From Paraburkholderia sp. IMGN_8 (GTDB taxonomy: Bacteria > Pseudomonadota > Gammaproteobacteria > Burkholderiales > Burkholderiaceae), in contig NZ_CP150900.1 of the NCBI RefSeq assembly GCF_038050405.1, positions 2,418,001-2,482,000 on the forward strand: 64,000 bases of DNA, read 5' to 3'. A program made the translations under genes and the position numbers. The notes under the pieces are model-generated. The model made no database searches, was not told the DNA's origin, and was given only the letters and a program-made list of their open reading frames with translations. This document shows, in pieces, positions 42,765 through 52,268 of this stretch; position 1 is the first letter of the stretch, and each line of letters begins with the position of its first letter.

Positions 42765-44081
42765 ATGCCCAACGACACGCTCTCCTCCACCGCCGGAACG
42801 CTAGCCACGCCGACGGCGCCGGCCACCTCGCGAACACTGCGCCGTATCATCGTCGCCTCCGTGCTCGGCAATGCGCTCGAGTGGTACGACTTCTTCCTGT
42901 ACGGCACCGCTGCCGCGCTGATCTTCGGACCGCTGTTCTTCCCGCTGCACGGCGACCCGCTGATGGGCACGCTCGCCGCTTTCGCGGGCTTTGCGATCGG
43001 CTTTCTGGCGCGACCGCTGGGCGGCATCGTGTTCGGTCACATCGGCGACCGGCATGGCCGCAAACGCGCGCTCGTCATCACGCTGATGATGATGGGCGTC
43101 GCGACCTTCGGCATCGGTCTGTTGCCGACGTTCTCGCAGATCGGCTTTCTCGCGCCCGCGGCGCTCGTGTGTCTGCGAGTCGTGCAAGGCATCGCCTCAG
43201 GCGGTGAATGGGGCGGCGGCGTGCTGCTGATCAGCGAGAGTGCCCCGGCGAATCGGCGCGGCTATTACGCATCGTTCAGCCAGTTGGGCGTGGCGGGCGG
43301 CTTCGTGTTGTCGGCCGCCGCGTTCTATCTCGTGCAGCGGCTGCCGGTGGAGAGCTTCATGTCGTGGGGCTGGCGCGTGCCGTTTCTCGCGAGCGTGCTG
43401 ATCTTCGGCGTCGGCGTTTATATCCGCAGGCGTCTGCCGGAGAGCCGAGACTTCACTGCCGCAAAGCCCAGGCATATGCCGGTGCTCACCGTGCTGCGCA
43501 ATCACCCGAAGCAGGTCTTGCAGGCGATGGGTTTGCGCATCGCGGAAAACGGCGGCACGTATATCTTTTTGTCATTCGTGCTGGTGTACGGCAAGACAAT
43601 TGGCGTGCCGGTTTCGGTGATGCTCGGCGGCGTGATGATCGCGATGCTGATCGAACTCGTGACGATTGTGCTATGGGGACGTCTATCGGATGTCATCGGG
43701 CGACGGCCGGTGTATATGATCGGCGCGCTAGGCCTGGTGGTGATCGCGTTTCCCGCCTTCTGGCTGATCGACACGCATCAGCCGTTGCTGGTGTTCGCGT
43801 CGCTCGCTTTAGGCTTGCCGTTCTGTCATGCGGCAATGATCGGCACGCAGCCCGCGTTGATGGGTGAACTGTTCCCCACCGAAGTCCGCTATTCGGGCAT
43901 GGCGCTCGGCCACGAGATCGCCTCGGTGTTTTCCGGCGGACTCGCGCCTTTGGTGGCTACCGCGTTGTATGCGAAGGTGCGCGCACCGTGGCCGGTGGCG
44001 TTGATGTTGATCGGCTTCGGACTGATCACCGCGATCACCCTCGCGACCATTCCCAAAGATACGAACGCCACGCGCGATTGA
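42765..44081 (+). CDS. MFS transporter, metabolite:H+ symporter family
   Basis: The 438-residue protein has about 12 membrane segments with the group's motifs: VLGNALEWYDFFLYGTAAAL, GHIGDRHGRKRAL, LRVVQGIASGGEWGGGVLLI, LSDVIGRRPVYMIG. It sits between iacD and iacA, 117 bp after the former. The likely cargo is indole-3-acetate or a related aromatic acid, by position. Confidence 0.85.
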   Translation: MPNDTLSSTAGTLATPTAPATSRTLRRIIVASVLGNALEWYDFFLYGTAAALIFGPLFFPLHGDPLMGTLAAFAGFAIGFLARPLGGIVFGHIGDRHGRKRALVITLMMMGVATFGIGLLPTFSQIGFLAPAALVCLRVVQGIASGGEWGGGVLLISESAPANRRGYYASFSQLGVAGGFVLSAAAFYLVQRLPVESFMSWGWRVPFLASVLIFGVGVYIRRRLPESRDFTAAKPRHMPVLTVLRNHPKQVLQAMGLRIAENGGTYIFLSFVLVYGKTIGVPVSVMLGGVMIAMLIELVTIVLWGRLSDVIGRRPVYMIGALGLVVIAFPAFWLIDTHQPLLVFASLALGLPFCHAAMIGTQPALMGELFPTEVRYSGMALGHEIASVFSGGLAPLVATALYAKVRAPWPVALMLIGFGLITAITLATIPKDTNATRD

Positions 44082-44274
44082 CCCGCGGCCAGCCAGGCAT
44101 ACGCGCCTGAAGATTTCTTTAGATGCCCCCGGCGCGCTACCTAAAAGCGCGTCCCACGCCCCAATTGAAGCGTTCTTTTTGCATTTCTAGACTGGCACAA
44201 GCTTGCACGATTCATGACCCATCCGAATCGTGCCTCGTGTTTCAGTCGCCAACGAATCAAGGAGAACCTCCGCA

Positions 44275-45453
44275 ATGTCCGATAACGCTACCGCCGTCGC
44301 CGCGGAAAACCTGAGCGCGCCAACGCCCACGCGCTTGCCGCTCGACGACGTGATCGCCGAAATTGCCGCGCGTCGCGATGAATTCGACCGCCTGTCGCAT
44401 GTGCCGCGCGACGTGATCGCCAGGCTCAAGCGCGCGGGCGTGTATCGCGCAGCCACGCCGCAGCGCTTCGGCGGCGATGCGCTCGCGCCCACCGCTTTTC
44501 TCGCCATGATCGAACGCATCGCAACGGCGGACGGCTCCGCTGCGTGGGTCGCGAGCTTCGGCTCGGCGAACGTCTATCTTGCGGCATTGCCTCTCGCGAC
44601 CCAGGCGCAGATCTACGCCGATGGTCCCGATCAGGTGTTCGCGGGCGGTCTGTTTCCGGTGCAACCGGCGCAGCCCGCTGAAGGTGGTTGGCGCGTAAAC
44701 GGCACGTGGAAATTCGCGAGCGGCTGCAAGGGCGCGGATTGGCTCGGCGTCGGGATCAACACAGGCGTGGGCAACGGCGGCACACCCGGCAAGCCGCGCA
44801 CGGCCGTGTTCCGCCCGCATCAGGTCGAGATCGTCGATAACTGGGACGTGGTCGGCATGCAAGGCACGGGCAGCCACGATCTGCGTGTGAGCGATCAATT
44901 CGTTGCGGACGAATGGACCTTCGTGCGCGGCGGCGAAGCGAACGTCGACGAACCGTTGTATCGCTATCCGACCATCGCCTACGCGGCGCAAGTGCTGGCA
45001 GTGGTCAACCTCGGCCTCGCCCGCGCCGCGCTCGATGTCGCCAACCAGATGGCCGGCGGCCGCAAGACCACCACCGGCGCGCCGCAACTCGCAGACCGCG
45101 CGTATTACCGGATCGAGTTGGCGAAAGCCGAAGCGCAACTGCGCTCCGCCCGCGCCTTTTTCTACGACACCACCGACGAAGTCTGGCAATCGATCCTCGC
45201 GGGCCGGCCGGTCACGCCGGATCAGGTCAGCCTGCTGCGCCTCGCCGCGACGCAGATCGCCCGCGAAGGCGCCGAGGTCGTGCAGCGCGCCTATCGCCTC
45301 GGCGGCACGATGGCGATCTATCGCACGCATCCATTGCAGCGTCTGTTGCGCGACTCGATGGTGGTCACCCAGCACGCGTTTCTCGGCGAAGGCAACTTCG
45401 ACGGCGCCGGCGCGGTGTTCGTCGGCGTGCCGCCGATTCCGGGCTACCTGTAA
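44275..45453 (+). CDS. iacA: acyl-CoA-dehydrogenase-fold flavin monooxygenase
   Basis: AGGAGA precedes the ATG at 44275. The 392-residue protein is of the two-component flavin monooxygenase group (HsaA/DszC/HpaB-C2-like). It has RFGGDALAPTAFLAMIERIA, ADGSAAWVASFGSANVYLA, RVNGTWKFASGCKGADW and VVGMQGTGSHDLRVSD. The glutamate base of true acyl-CoA dehydrogenases is not evident. In the iac pathway IacA, using reduced flavin from IacG, performs the first attack on the indole ring. It heads the iacA-B-I-H-E run. Confidence 0.87.
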   Translation: MSDNATAVAAENLSAPTPTRLPLDDVIAEIAARRDEFDRLSHVPRDVIARLKRAGVYRAATPQRFGGDALAPTAFLAMIERIATADGSAAWVASFGSANVYLAALPLATQAQIYADGPDQVFAGGLFPVQPAQPAEGGWRVNGTWKFASGCKGADWLGVGINTGVGNGGTPGKPRTAVFRPHQVEIVDNWDVVGMQGTGSHDLRVSDQFVADEWTFVRGGEANVDEPLYRYPTIAYAAQVLAVVNLGLARAALDVANQMAGGRKTTTGAPQLADRAYYRIELAKAEAQLRSARAFFYDTTDEVWQSILAGRPVTPDQVSLLRLAATQIAREGAEVVQRAYRLGGTMAIYRTHPLQRLLRDSMVVTQHAFLGEGNFDGAGAVFVGVPPIPGYL

Positions 45454-45501
45454 GCCACTTTCCGTTTTCGATGCCCATACGATTTCAAGGAGAACCACCC
45501 T

Positions 45502-45879
45502 ATGTCCGATCAAGAAGCGTTGCCGCTGCGCGTTCTGTTCTGCTGCGGCGTAACGCAGAATTTCTTCGACTTGCCGCGCGAGAAAATCGGCGAAGTCTGG
45601 CAGGCTTACGGCAAGATGCTGAGCGCGGTCGAATCGATGGAAGGCGTCAAGGTGCTCGGCATCATGGACGACGACCGCCTGAGCGTCGGCAACGCCGACA
45701 ACTCGCCGTGGACTTTCTACATCATGGCCGACGTGGCGGACTTCGACACCGCCGTCGCGGTCTGCAACCTCTATCGCACGACGCCGGTCGGCGAGTACAA
45801 CCTGTGGCGCTACGGCAAGATCGAGGCGCGCGTGGGCCGCGCGCTGGCGGTGCCGCCGCAGCACGCCAACGCGGCTTGA
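45502..45879 (+). CDS. iacB: small indole-acetate-catabolism protein
   Basis: The 125-residue soluble protein (LRVLFCCGVTQNFFDLPREK, DNSPWTFYIMADVADFDTAV, TPVGEYNLWRYGKIEARVGR) has no domain I know apart from being the small protein that follows iacA in iac clusters. AAGGAGAA lies upstream. Its exact reaction is not evident from sequence. Confidence 0.75.
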   Translation: MSDQEALPLRVLFCCGVTQNFFDLPREKIGEVWQAYGKMLSAVESMEGVKVLGIMDDDRLSVGNADNSPWTFYIMADVADFDTAVAVCNLYRTTPVGEYNLWRYGKIEARVGRALAVPPQHANAA

Positions 45880-45889
45880 GCGTGATGCG

Positions 45890-46405
45890 ATGAACGATAC
45901 CGCCGCTACGCTCGCCGCGTTGACCGACCGGCTCGCCGCGCTCGAAGCCGAAACCGCGGTGCGCCGCACGATGGCGCGCTACATGGCGCTGTGCGACGTG
46001 CCGTCCGGCGCGCTCCACGGCGAGACGCTCGCAGGTCTGTTCGCCACGGACGCGATCTGGGAAGGCATCGGCCCGCAGTACGCCCATCAGTTCGGCCGCC
46101 TCACGGGCCACGCGGACATTCTCGCGATGCTCATGCGTTACTTGCCGCCGTCGCCGCATTTCTCGATGAATGTCCACTTCCTCACGTCGGAAACGATCGA
46201 GGTGCATGGCGCGACCGCAAGAGGCCGTTGGATCATGCTGCAAGCGTCGGATTACGTCGACGCGCAAGCGGAACTGATCTCGGCGCGCCTCGAAGTGGAC
46301 TTCGCGCCCGCAGCCAATGGCCGCGACTGGCTTATCACGTACTTTCGCACCGAACGTCTTTTCGATGCGCCGTGGGAAGTGAATACAAGGAAACCAGGCC
46401 CATGA
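45890..46405 (+). CDS. iacI: SnoaL-like protein of the iac cluster
   Basis: The 171-residue protein has the SnoaL/NTF2-like pattern: an N-terminal helix (LAALEAETAVRRTMARYMAL), LAGLFATDAIWEGIGP and ARGRWIMLQASDYVDA. It follows iacB after 10 bp and overlaps iacH by 4 bases. iacI in other organisms encodes such a protein. Which intermediate it handles is unknown to me. Confidence 0.75.
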   Translation: MNDTAATLAALTDRLAALEAETAVRRTMARYMALCDVPSGALHGETLAGLFATDAIWEGIGPQYAHQFGRLTGHADILAMLMRYLPPSPHFSMNVHFLTSETIEVHGATARGRWIMLQASDYVDAQAELISARLEVDFAPAANGRDWLITYFRTERLFDAPWEVNTRKPGP

Positions 46406-47526
46406 ACGAGTTTATCCAGATCTTGTCGTTAGGCGGCACGGGTCCGAGCATTGCGATCAAGGACACCATCGATATCGCCGGCTTCGCAACCACCGCCGCG
46501 AGCCGCGCGCTTGCCGATGCCGCGCCCGCGCAGCGGCACGCGGAAGTAGTCGAACGGCTGCTCGCGGCCGGCTGGCATATCGTCGGCAAAGCGAACATGC
46601 ATGAGCTTGCGTTCGGCATGACGGGTATCAACGACTACACCGGCACGCCTCTCAATCCGCAAGACACCACGCGCATTCCTGGCGGTTCGTCGAGCGGCTC
46701 GGCGGCGGCCGTCGGTTTGAAGCTCGCCGACGCCGCGCTCGGCACCGACACCGGCGGCTCGATTCGCGGCCCTGCTGCATGTTGCGGCGTGATCGGCTTG
46801 AAGCCGACGTACGGCCGTGTCTCGCGCCGCGGCGTCGCGCCGCGTGAATCGACGCTCGATTGCGTCGGACCGTTCGCGCGCGAGATGCACATGATCGTCG
46901 CGGCGATGCAGGCTATCTCAGCGGACTTCGACGCGCATGCCGCGCGGCCTTTGCCAGGCTCGTGCAACGTCGGCATCGTGCAGGTCGATGCAATGCCTGA
47001 GATCAGCAGCGCCGTTGCGCGCGCCGCGGATCAAGCGGGATTCTCTTCGCGTTCGATCGAACTCGACGGCCTCAGCGACGCTTTCGATGCGGGACTCTCG
47101 GTCATCAACGTGGAAACCTCGCGTGCGTTCGGTCATCTGGTGGAGACCGGCAAGCTCGGCGCCGATCTCGACGCGCGGCTGCGCGCCGCGGCAAAGACGA
47201 CCGCCGCGCAACTCGCTATAGCGGAACAAATACGCCGGCGATTCACCGCGGCGGTCGATCATGCGCTCGCCGGCGTCGATGTGCTGATCCTGCCCACGCT
47301 GCCCGCACTGCCGATTACGCTCGACGAAGCACGCGGCGGCACGTCGGTGATCGCGATGTCGTCGCTGATCCGGCCGTTCAATCTGAGCGGGCATCCGGCT
47401 TTGAGTCTGCCGTTGCCGATCGACGGTTCTTCGCTCAAGGCCGGCTTGCAGATCGTTGGGCGCAAAGGCGCGGATGAGCAGGTGTGCGCGATCGCGGCGC
47501 GTTTTGAAACCGCCCTCGCCGCTTGA
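46402..47526 (+). CDS. iacH: amidase-signature family protein
   Basis: ATG 46402 overlaps the iacI stop (ATGA). The 374-residue protein carries the amidase-signature triad: Lys in IAIKDTIDIAG, cis-Ser in RIPGGSSSGSAAAVG, and the nucleophile Ser in DTGGSIRGPAACCG. The protein is shorter than typical amidases (about 450-500), as is usual for this subgroup. It would hydrolyse an amide formed on opening the indole ring. Confidence 0.82.
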   Translation: MNEFIQILSLGGTGPSIAIKDTIDIAGFATTAASRALADAAPAQRHAEVVERLLAAGWHIVGKANMHELAFGMTGINDYTGTPLNPQDTTRIPGGSSSGSAAAVGLKLADAALGTDTGGSIRGPAACCGVIGLKPTYGRVSRRGVAPRESTLDCVGPFAREMHMIVAAMQAISADFDAHAARPLPGSCNVGIVQVDAMPEISSAVARAADQAGFSSRSIELDGLSDAFDAGLSVINVETSRAFGHLVETGKLGADLDARLRAAAKTTAAQLAIAEQIRRRFTAAVDHALAGVDVLILPTLPALPITLDEARGGTSVIAMSSLIRPFNLSGHPALSLPLPIDGSSLKAGLQIVGRKGADEQVCAIAARFETALAA

Positions 47527-47578
47527 ACGGACCATAAAACCGCTATAAAAGCGGCAGTTTTCTCATGGAGTTGAAGCA

Positions 47579-48322
47579 ATGCAGAACAGAGTTGTACTCG
47601 TCACCGGCGCCGCGCGCGGTCTCGGCGCCGCTATCGCCACGCGCTTTCACGCGGCGGGTTATGCGGTCGCGATCGGCGACATCGCGTTCGATGCAGCACA
47701 AGCCTTTGCCCGCGACCTGAGCGCCGACGGTTCCAGCGCCTTCGCGTTGAATCTCGACGTGACCTCGAAAACCTCTTTCGAAACCGCACGCGATGCAATC
47801 CTGCAGCGCTGGGGCCGCATCGACGCGCTGGTCAACAATGCGGGCGCATCGAAAGTCGTGCCTGTGATGGAGATCACCGCCGAGCAATTCGATCAGGTCA
47901 TCAACGTCAATCTGCGCAGCGTGCTGTTCGGCTGCCAGGTGTTCGGCCGGCATTTCACCGAAACGGGCGCGGGCCGCATCGTCAATATCGCATCGCTCGC
48001 GGGGCAAAACGGCGGCTCGGCCACCGGCGCGCACTATGCGGCGGCGAAAGGCGGCGTGATCACGCTGACCAAGGTGTTTGCGCGCGACCTCGGCGCGGCA
48101 GGCGTGACCGTCAACGCGATTTCACCCGGACCGATGGATTTGCCGATCGTTCATGAGAGCGTCGCGGCCGACAAGCTGAAGGCGGTGATCGCCAACATTC
48201 CCGCGGGACGTCTGGGATCGGCGGATTATGTCGCCGACGTCGCGGTGATGCTTGCCGCCGAGAATGCGTACTTCGCGAACGGCGCATGCTGGGATGTGAA
48301 CGGCGGTTTGTTCATGCGCTAA
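47579..48322 (+). CDS. iacE: short-chain dehydrogenase of the iac cluster
   Basis: The 247-residue SDR has VVLVTGAARGLGAA, NNAGA, catalytic Ser in VNIASLAGQ and YAAAKGGV (Tyr-x-x-x-Lys). The Asp after strand 2 (AIGDIAF) suggests NAD(H). iacE is a constant part of indole-acetate clusters. It ends the rightward iacA-B-I-H-E unit, 60 bp from the convergent response regulator. Confidence 0.83.
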   Translation: MQNRVVLVTGAARGLGAAIATRFHAAGYAVAIGDIAFDAAQAFARDLSADGSSAFALNLDVTSKTSFETARDAILQRWGRIDALVNNAGASKVVPVMEITAEQFDQVINVNLRSVLFGCQVFGRHFTETGAGRIVNIASLAGQNGGSATGAHYAAAKGGVITLTKVFARDLGAAGVTVNAISPGPMDLPIVHESVAADKLKAVIANIPAGRLGSADYVADVAVMLAAENAYFANGACWDVNGGLFMR

Positions 48323-48381
48323 ACGTCAACCAGGCGCCAAATAAGCGCCGGCGCGCGCCCGGATCAGCGGGCTGAGCCGCT

Positions 48382-49032
48382 TCAGCTCGCGGGCGCATCG
48401 TGATCCCACACCGCCATCACCTCGCGCACCAGCATCGCAATCGACGCCGCGCCGAGCTTGTCCTTGATGCTCGCGCGGTGCACGTCGACGGTCTTCACGC
48501 TGATCGACAGATCGGTGGCAATACGCTTGCTGCCCTTGCCATCGATCACACCACGCAGCACTTCCTTCTCGCGCGCCGTCAGCGACTCGATACGCTTGCG
48601 CAACTCGCGCCGCTTCTGATCGACGGCATGGCGTTGCGTGGCGAGCTTCAACGCGCGCTGCACGCGGTCGAGCATCTGCTGCGAGTTGTAGGGCTTCTCG
48701 ACGAAATCGATCGCGCCGTTCTGCATGGCGCGCACCGACATTGGAATGTCGCCGTGACCGCTGACGAAAATGATTGGCAGGCTCGCGTCCTGGCGGTTCA
48801 ATTCGACTTGCACGTCGAAACCGCTTTGCTCCGGCATGCGCACGTCGAGCACCAGACAGGCGGGCACGCTGGGGTCGAACGCATTGAGAAACTCGCTCGC
48901 GCTGGCGAATCCCACCGATTTCACGCCTACCGATTCGAGCAACCATGCAAGCGACGTACGCATGCCGCTGTCGTCGTCGACGATATAGACGATCGGTGTG
49001 AGGGTTGCTGCAGGTGGCGATTGGCGGAGCAT
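48382..49032 (-). CDS. FixJ/StyR-type response regulator, no kinase nearby
   Basis: With the start at 49032 the protein has 216 residues. The receiver domain has the acidic pocket (IVYIVDDD), phosphoacceptor Asp63 (CLVLDVRMPE), Thr/Ser in IFVSGHGD and Lys in FVEKPY. The C-terminal LuxR-type helix-turn-helix is SLTAREKEVLRGVIDGKGSK with TVDVHRASIKDKL. No histidine kinase gene occurs in this window. A two-component regulator (IacR2) is known to control iac genes in Paraburkholderia. No clear ribosome site was found, so the start is uncertain. Confidence 0.87.
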   Translation of the reverse strand: MLRQSPPAATLTPIVYIVDDDSGMRTSLAWLLESVGVKSVGFASASEFLNAFDPSVPACLVLDVRMPEQSGFDVQVELNRQDASLPIIFVSGHGDIPMSVRAMQNGAIDFVEKPYNSQQMLDRVQRALKLATQRHAVDQKRRELRKRIESLTAREKEVLRGVIDGKGSKRIATDLSISVKTVDVHRASIKDKLGAASIAMLVREVMAVWDHDAPAS

Positions 49033-49300
49033 GGAATCAATCTGGATGGTTCTGAAGTGTGCGATGTGCGAAGCGCATCGACGGCTCATGATAACCAGTG
49101 GAAAAAGGCCTGAAAAGCGATAGTTACCCTGTGGTACCGATTATTCCGCGCGGATACGCGGGCCTTTGTGCGTGAGTTAGGGAAAGCTTTAGACACGTTG
49201 GGAAAGACGCCCGCCTATACGGCGCTCGCGCGGATTTTTTTCCGTGTGCGGATTGATTACGCTTGGAACCAGCTCCTCACTTCGAATCCTGGAACCACAT

Positions 49301-49822
49301 ATGACGTCGACCCCACATCCCAACCCGGACGCCGATGCGAAGCAGCAGTTTCGTCAGGCCATGGCGCATCTGTGCGCGGCCGTCAATGTCGTCACGACGG
49401 CCGGCCCGCACGGACGCTGCGGCGTCACCGCGAGCGCCGTGTGCTCCGTGACCGATACGCCGCCGACGCTGCTGGTCTGCCTGAACCGCTCCAGCGCCAT
49501 GCACGCGACCTTCGAAGGCAATCGCCATCTGTGCATCAACGTGCTGCCCGGCGAGCACGAGCTACTCGCGCGCCACTTCGCAGGCATGACCCAGGTGCCG
49601 ATGGCAGAACGTTTCGGCTGGCCGATCTGGGACGACGGCACGCACGGCGTGCCTGTGCTGCGCGATGCATTAGCCAGCCTGCAAGGCGAAATCGTCGAAA
49701 TGAAGGAAGTCGGCTCGCACTCGGTGATGTTCGTCAAGACTGCGCGCATTTGCGTGCGCACCGATGGCGATGGACTGATCTACTTCGACCGCAATTTTCA
49801 TCGCATCAAGCGCTCGGCTTAG
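49301..49822 (+). CDS. iacG: flavin reductase partner of the IacA monooxygenase
   Basis: The 173-residue protein (ATG 49301) is of the HpaC/FMN-reductase family: FRQAMAHLCAAVNVVTTAGP, GVTASAVCSVTDTPPTLLVC and CINVLPGEHELLARHFAG. It would supply reduced flavin to IacA. It stands alone, divergent from the response regulator, which may therefore control it. Its 3' side runs into the repeat-rich spacer. Confidence 0.87.
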   Translation: MTSTPHPNPDADAKQQFRQAMAHLCAAVNVVTTAGPHGRCGVTASAVCSVTDTPPTLLVCLNRSSAMHATFEGNRHLCINVLPGEHELLARHFAGMTQVPMAERFGWPIWDDGTHGVPVLRDALASLQGEIVEMKEVGSHSVMFVKTARICVRTDGDGLIYFDRNFHRIKRSA

Positions 49823-49867
49823 TATGGAGCGTATCTGCAGCGTGAGGCCCCGTCCGAAGCCTGCTCA

Positions 49868-49966
49868 AAGCATGCCCGCGCTGTCCGTGTCGAACTGAAA
49901 CTGCGGGACCGCCGTGACGGTTTCGACGAAACGGTCGATCACATCACGGTCTGTGCGCCTGCGCGG
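49868..49966 (-). pseudogene. possible C-terminal remnant of a regulator gene
   Basis: The minus strand reads TDRDVIDRFVETVTAVPQ, FQFDTDSAGML and a stop. This has the look of a LysR-type C-terminal tail, but the frame upstream enters the dispersed repeat (copy 2) at about 49950. The family assignment is weak. Confidence 0.3.
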
Positions 49967-50330
49967 CGCTTTATGTTTTGTGTGCCTGCGGCGGTGGTTT
50001 TTTCTTTTTATATTGGTTTATTGGCGTTCCCCCTGTGCGGGGGGGCACCTACTTTTCTTTGCCGGCCGCAAAGAAAAGTAGGCAAAAGAAAGCGGCTCAA
50101 ACCGCTAGCTCTTAAGCGGGTCCCCTGGCTTGGAGGAGGCAGTGGAGCATCTGGAATCCGTGCTCTCGCACACTCCGCGCTGGTGACAAGGCAGTCATAC
50201 TTCCGGCGGCGCTGCGCGCGCCGCAGCGGTGCTTCCCAAAACCGATGGGGCGTGTACGCCTCCGGCATCATTCTTCCCGCCTCGCACTGCGTGCTCGCCG
50301 GAACGGTCTGCAAGGGAAATCCTTGGCTTC
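49951..50330 (-). repeat. dispersed structured intergenic repeat, copy 2 (inverted)
   Basis: Complementary orientation to copies 1, 3 and 4. The hairpin CCTACTTTTCTTTG/CAAAGAAAAGTAGG is at 50048-50082. It includes an outer segment (50245-50330: GTACGCCTCCGGCATCATTC, CCCGCCTCGCACTGCGTGCT) shared with copy 5. Confidence 0.8.
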
Positions 50331-50564
50331 GATTGTGCGTAGCGGGTGCCATCGGCTTCGCCTCGGCGTGGCGCCCAGGTGCGAGTGCAAGCCACCACTC
50401 CGAGTAAAACATCAGCGCCTTGGCAAGGCATTGGAGACATGAGGGGCATTACTCCAAGTGAGCCGCTAGCGACTCGGCGGAGCATTGGGGACTCGAGGAT
50501 TGGAGACTCGAGGGCAAGCCCCTGCGCCGAACCAGGCGCATGCGCCAAAACCGCCAGGCGGTTT
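50331..50564. other. spacer between two inverted repeat copies
   Basis: No gene is seen. Three imperfect copies of a 16-base unit close to CATTGGRGACTCGAGG occur at 50429-50444, 50483-50498 and 50499-50514. The segment is bounded by copy 2 (minus) and copy 3 (plus). Confidence 0.5.
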
Positions 50565-50880
50565 GATGAAGTACCGCTACGGCCCGCGCAGCGCCGCCGG
50601 AAGTATGACTGCCTTGTCACCAGCGCCGAATGCGCGAGAACACCGATTCCAGATGCTCCACTACCTCCTCCAAGCCAGGGGACCCGCTTAAGAATTAGTG
50701 GTGTGAAGCCGCTTTCTTTGCTTACTTTCTTTGCGGCGGCAAAGAAAGTAAGTGCCCGCCCCGCACAGGGGCGACGCTAATAAACCACTAAAAAAACAAG
50801 GAAAGGCCAACGCCGCAGGCAAACAGCCAAGAAGCGCCGAGCAGGCAAAAAAACCCAACGCCGTAGGCAAAAAAAACCAC
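50565..50880 (+). repeat. dispersed structured intergenic repeat, copy 3
   Basis: Same blocks as copy 1, beginning GATGAAGTACCGCTACGGC. The central hairpin is CTTACTTTCTTTG/CAAAGAAAGTAAG (50721-50752): both arms differ from the other copies at matching positions, so pairing is preserved. The terminal CAACGCCGYAGGCAAA unit is repeated twice before the porin stop. Confidence 0.8.
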
Positions 50881-50892
50881 CCCCATAGCCAC

Positions 50893-52107
50893 TCAAAAAT
50901 TATGCCGAACCCCAACGATCACAGAGAGTTGCTTATCGGTATTAGAGTTCACGATATTCGGAATCTGAGCGAGATTCTCCGTCTGCCCTGTCGACGGATC
51001 AATCCCAAGCCCCGCACCCGACGATTTCTGCCCAATCGCCACCGCATAAACAGCCGTCCGCTTGGACAAACTATAAACCGCCCCAAGGTTGACCTGATGC
51101 ACCCGCGTCGAAGCACTTCCACTCGGCTTGGCATCGTTGAAAATATAAGCAAGACCCAGCTGCAAATCAGGCGCAAGCATATAGGTAGTGTTCAACTCAG
51201 CAATGTCGAACGAAATATCCGAGCCGGCAGGCCTCGCCGCAGTAACGAAATACTGACTTTGCGACAACCGCGTATGCGTATAACTCACTGCGACATTCGC
51301 CTTGCCGAAGGCATACGAACCCCCTGCCCCAAAGATCCTCACCTTGCTGGCATTCTGCAACAGGCAATACGACGCATCGGCATTAGTGCAACTGAAGTCT
51401 CCGATATACCCGGCCGTACCACCCAAAGCCGCCTGCAACGGCTGATTCAACTCCAGATAACCCGCGCTCAGCGACAACGGCCCTTGCGCGTAATTCGCCG
51501 CCAGCGCCCAGCCCTTGTTCTGCGAGAAATTGCCCGCCACGCCACCAAGGCTGAACAACCCGCCAACCGTCAAACCACCGAAGCTCGGGCTCAGGTACTT
51601 GATCGAGTTGTTGAAATTGAACGCTTCGTTGAGATTGTCGACGTCGCCGAAATGCGAACCGTACAGCGTCGCCCAGTTATTGCTCGACGCATACGCACCC
51701 ATGTAATCGGAGAACGGATCGTATTGACGGCCGAAAGTCAGCGCGCCATACGTGCCGTTGTTCAATCCGACCCATGCGTTGCGGTTGAACAGCGTATTCG
51801 ATTGCAACATCGCGCCGTTGCCGATCAGAAAACTGTTCTCCAGCGTGAAATTGACGGTAGTGCCGCCGCCGATGTCCTCGGCCCCCGTCAGACCCCAGCG
51901 CGATGGCACCAGGTTGCCGCCCGCCAGCTGGTAGTTCGCGTGGCCGTTGGTGCTGCCGTCGGCGAGCGTCGTCTGCTGGTTGGTCGTGTAGACGACGCCG
52001 GCGTCGATCGTGCCAAAGAGCGTCACCGAAGATTGCGCATACGCGCCCATCGCGAGGCCGCACGCGGCCAGCGCAAGCGCCGAGCGCTTGACGAATGTGT
52101 GTGCCAT
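50893..52107 (-). CDS. outer-membrane general porin
   Basis: The 404-residue protein has a signal peptide (KRSALALAACGLAMGAYAQS) and the start of mature Burkholderia/Neisseria-type porins (QSSVTLFGTIDAGVVYTTNQ). Alternating strands such as RWGLTGAEDIGGGTTVNFTL and NRNAWVGLNNGTYGALTFGR follow, and the terminal aromatic VGVRHNF is needed for barrel assembly. The 3' third is G+T rich on its coding strand, next to repeat copy 3. It may admit the aromatic acids or amines used by neighbouring genes. Confidence 0.93.
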   Translation of the reverse strand: MAHTFVKRSALALAACGLAMGAYAQSSVTLFGTIDAGVVYTTNQQTTLADGSTNGHANYQLAGGNLVPSRWGLTGAEDIGGGTTVNFTLENSFLIGNGAMLQSNTLFNRNAWVGLNNGTYGALTFGRQYDPFSDYMGAYASSNNWATLYGSHFGDVDNLNEAFNFNNSIKYLSPSFGGLTVGGLFSLGGVAGNFSQNKGWALAANYAQGPLSLSAGYLELNQPLQAALGGTAGYIGDFSCTNADASYCLLQNASKVRIFGAGGSYAFGKANVAVSYTHTRLSQSQYFVTAARPAGSDISFDIAELNTTYMLAPDLQLGLAYIFNDAKPSGSASTRVHQVNLGAVYSLSKRTAVYAVAIGQKSSGAGLGIDPSTGQTENLAQIPNIVNSNTDKQLSVIVGVRHNF

Positions 52108-52268
52108 AGTTTTATCGAGAAGTGAGAGTGTTCAACGAAGAAGAACAACAGCGCCCCGCTGCCGGTCGAGGATGAACGGCAGCCATTGCTGCTTGACGAA
52201 ACGTCGGTAACGTCGGAAACGGAAAAAACGGCGGAGACGGCGCGCCCTTAGCGCAGCGCGCCGTTCGA

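Noticed and set aside
44193..44206. Sigma-54-like promoter TGGCAC-N4-TTGC upstream of iacA
   Set aside because: The GG and GC dinucleotides are 9 bases apart instead of the required 10, so it should not be functional as a sigma-54 promoter.
50195..50620. Small proteins starting MTRQSYFRRR encoded in repeat copies
   Set aside because: Similar frames occur because the repeat recurs, but they differ in length and lack ribosome sites, and the frame is not conserved across copies.
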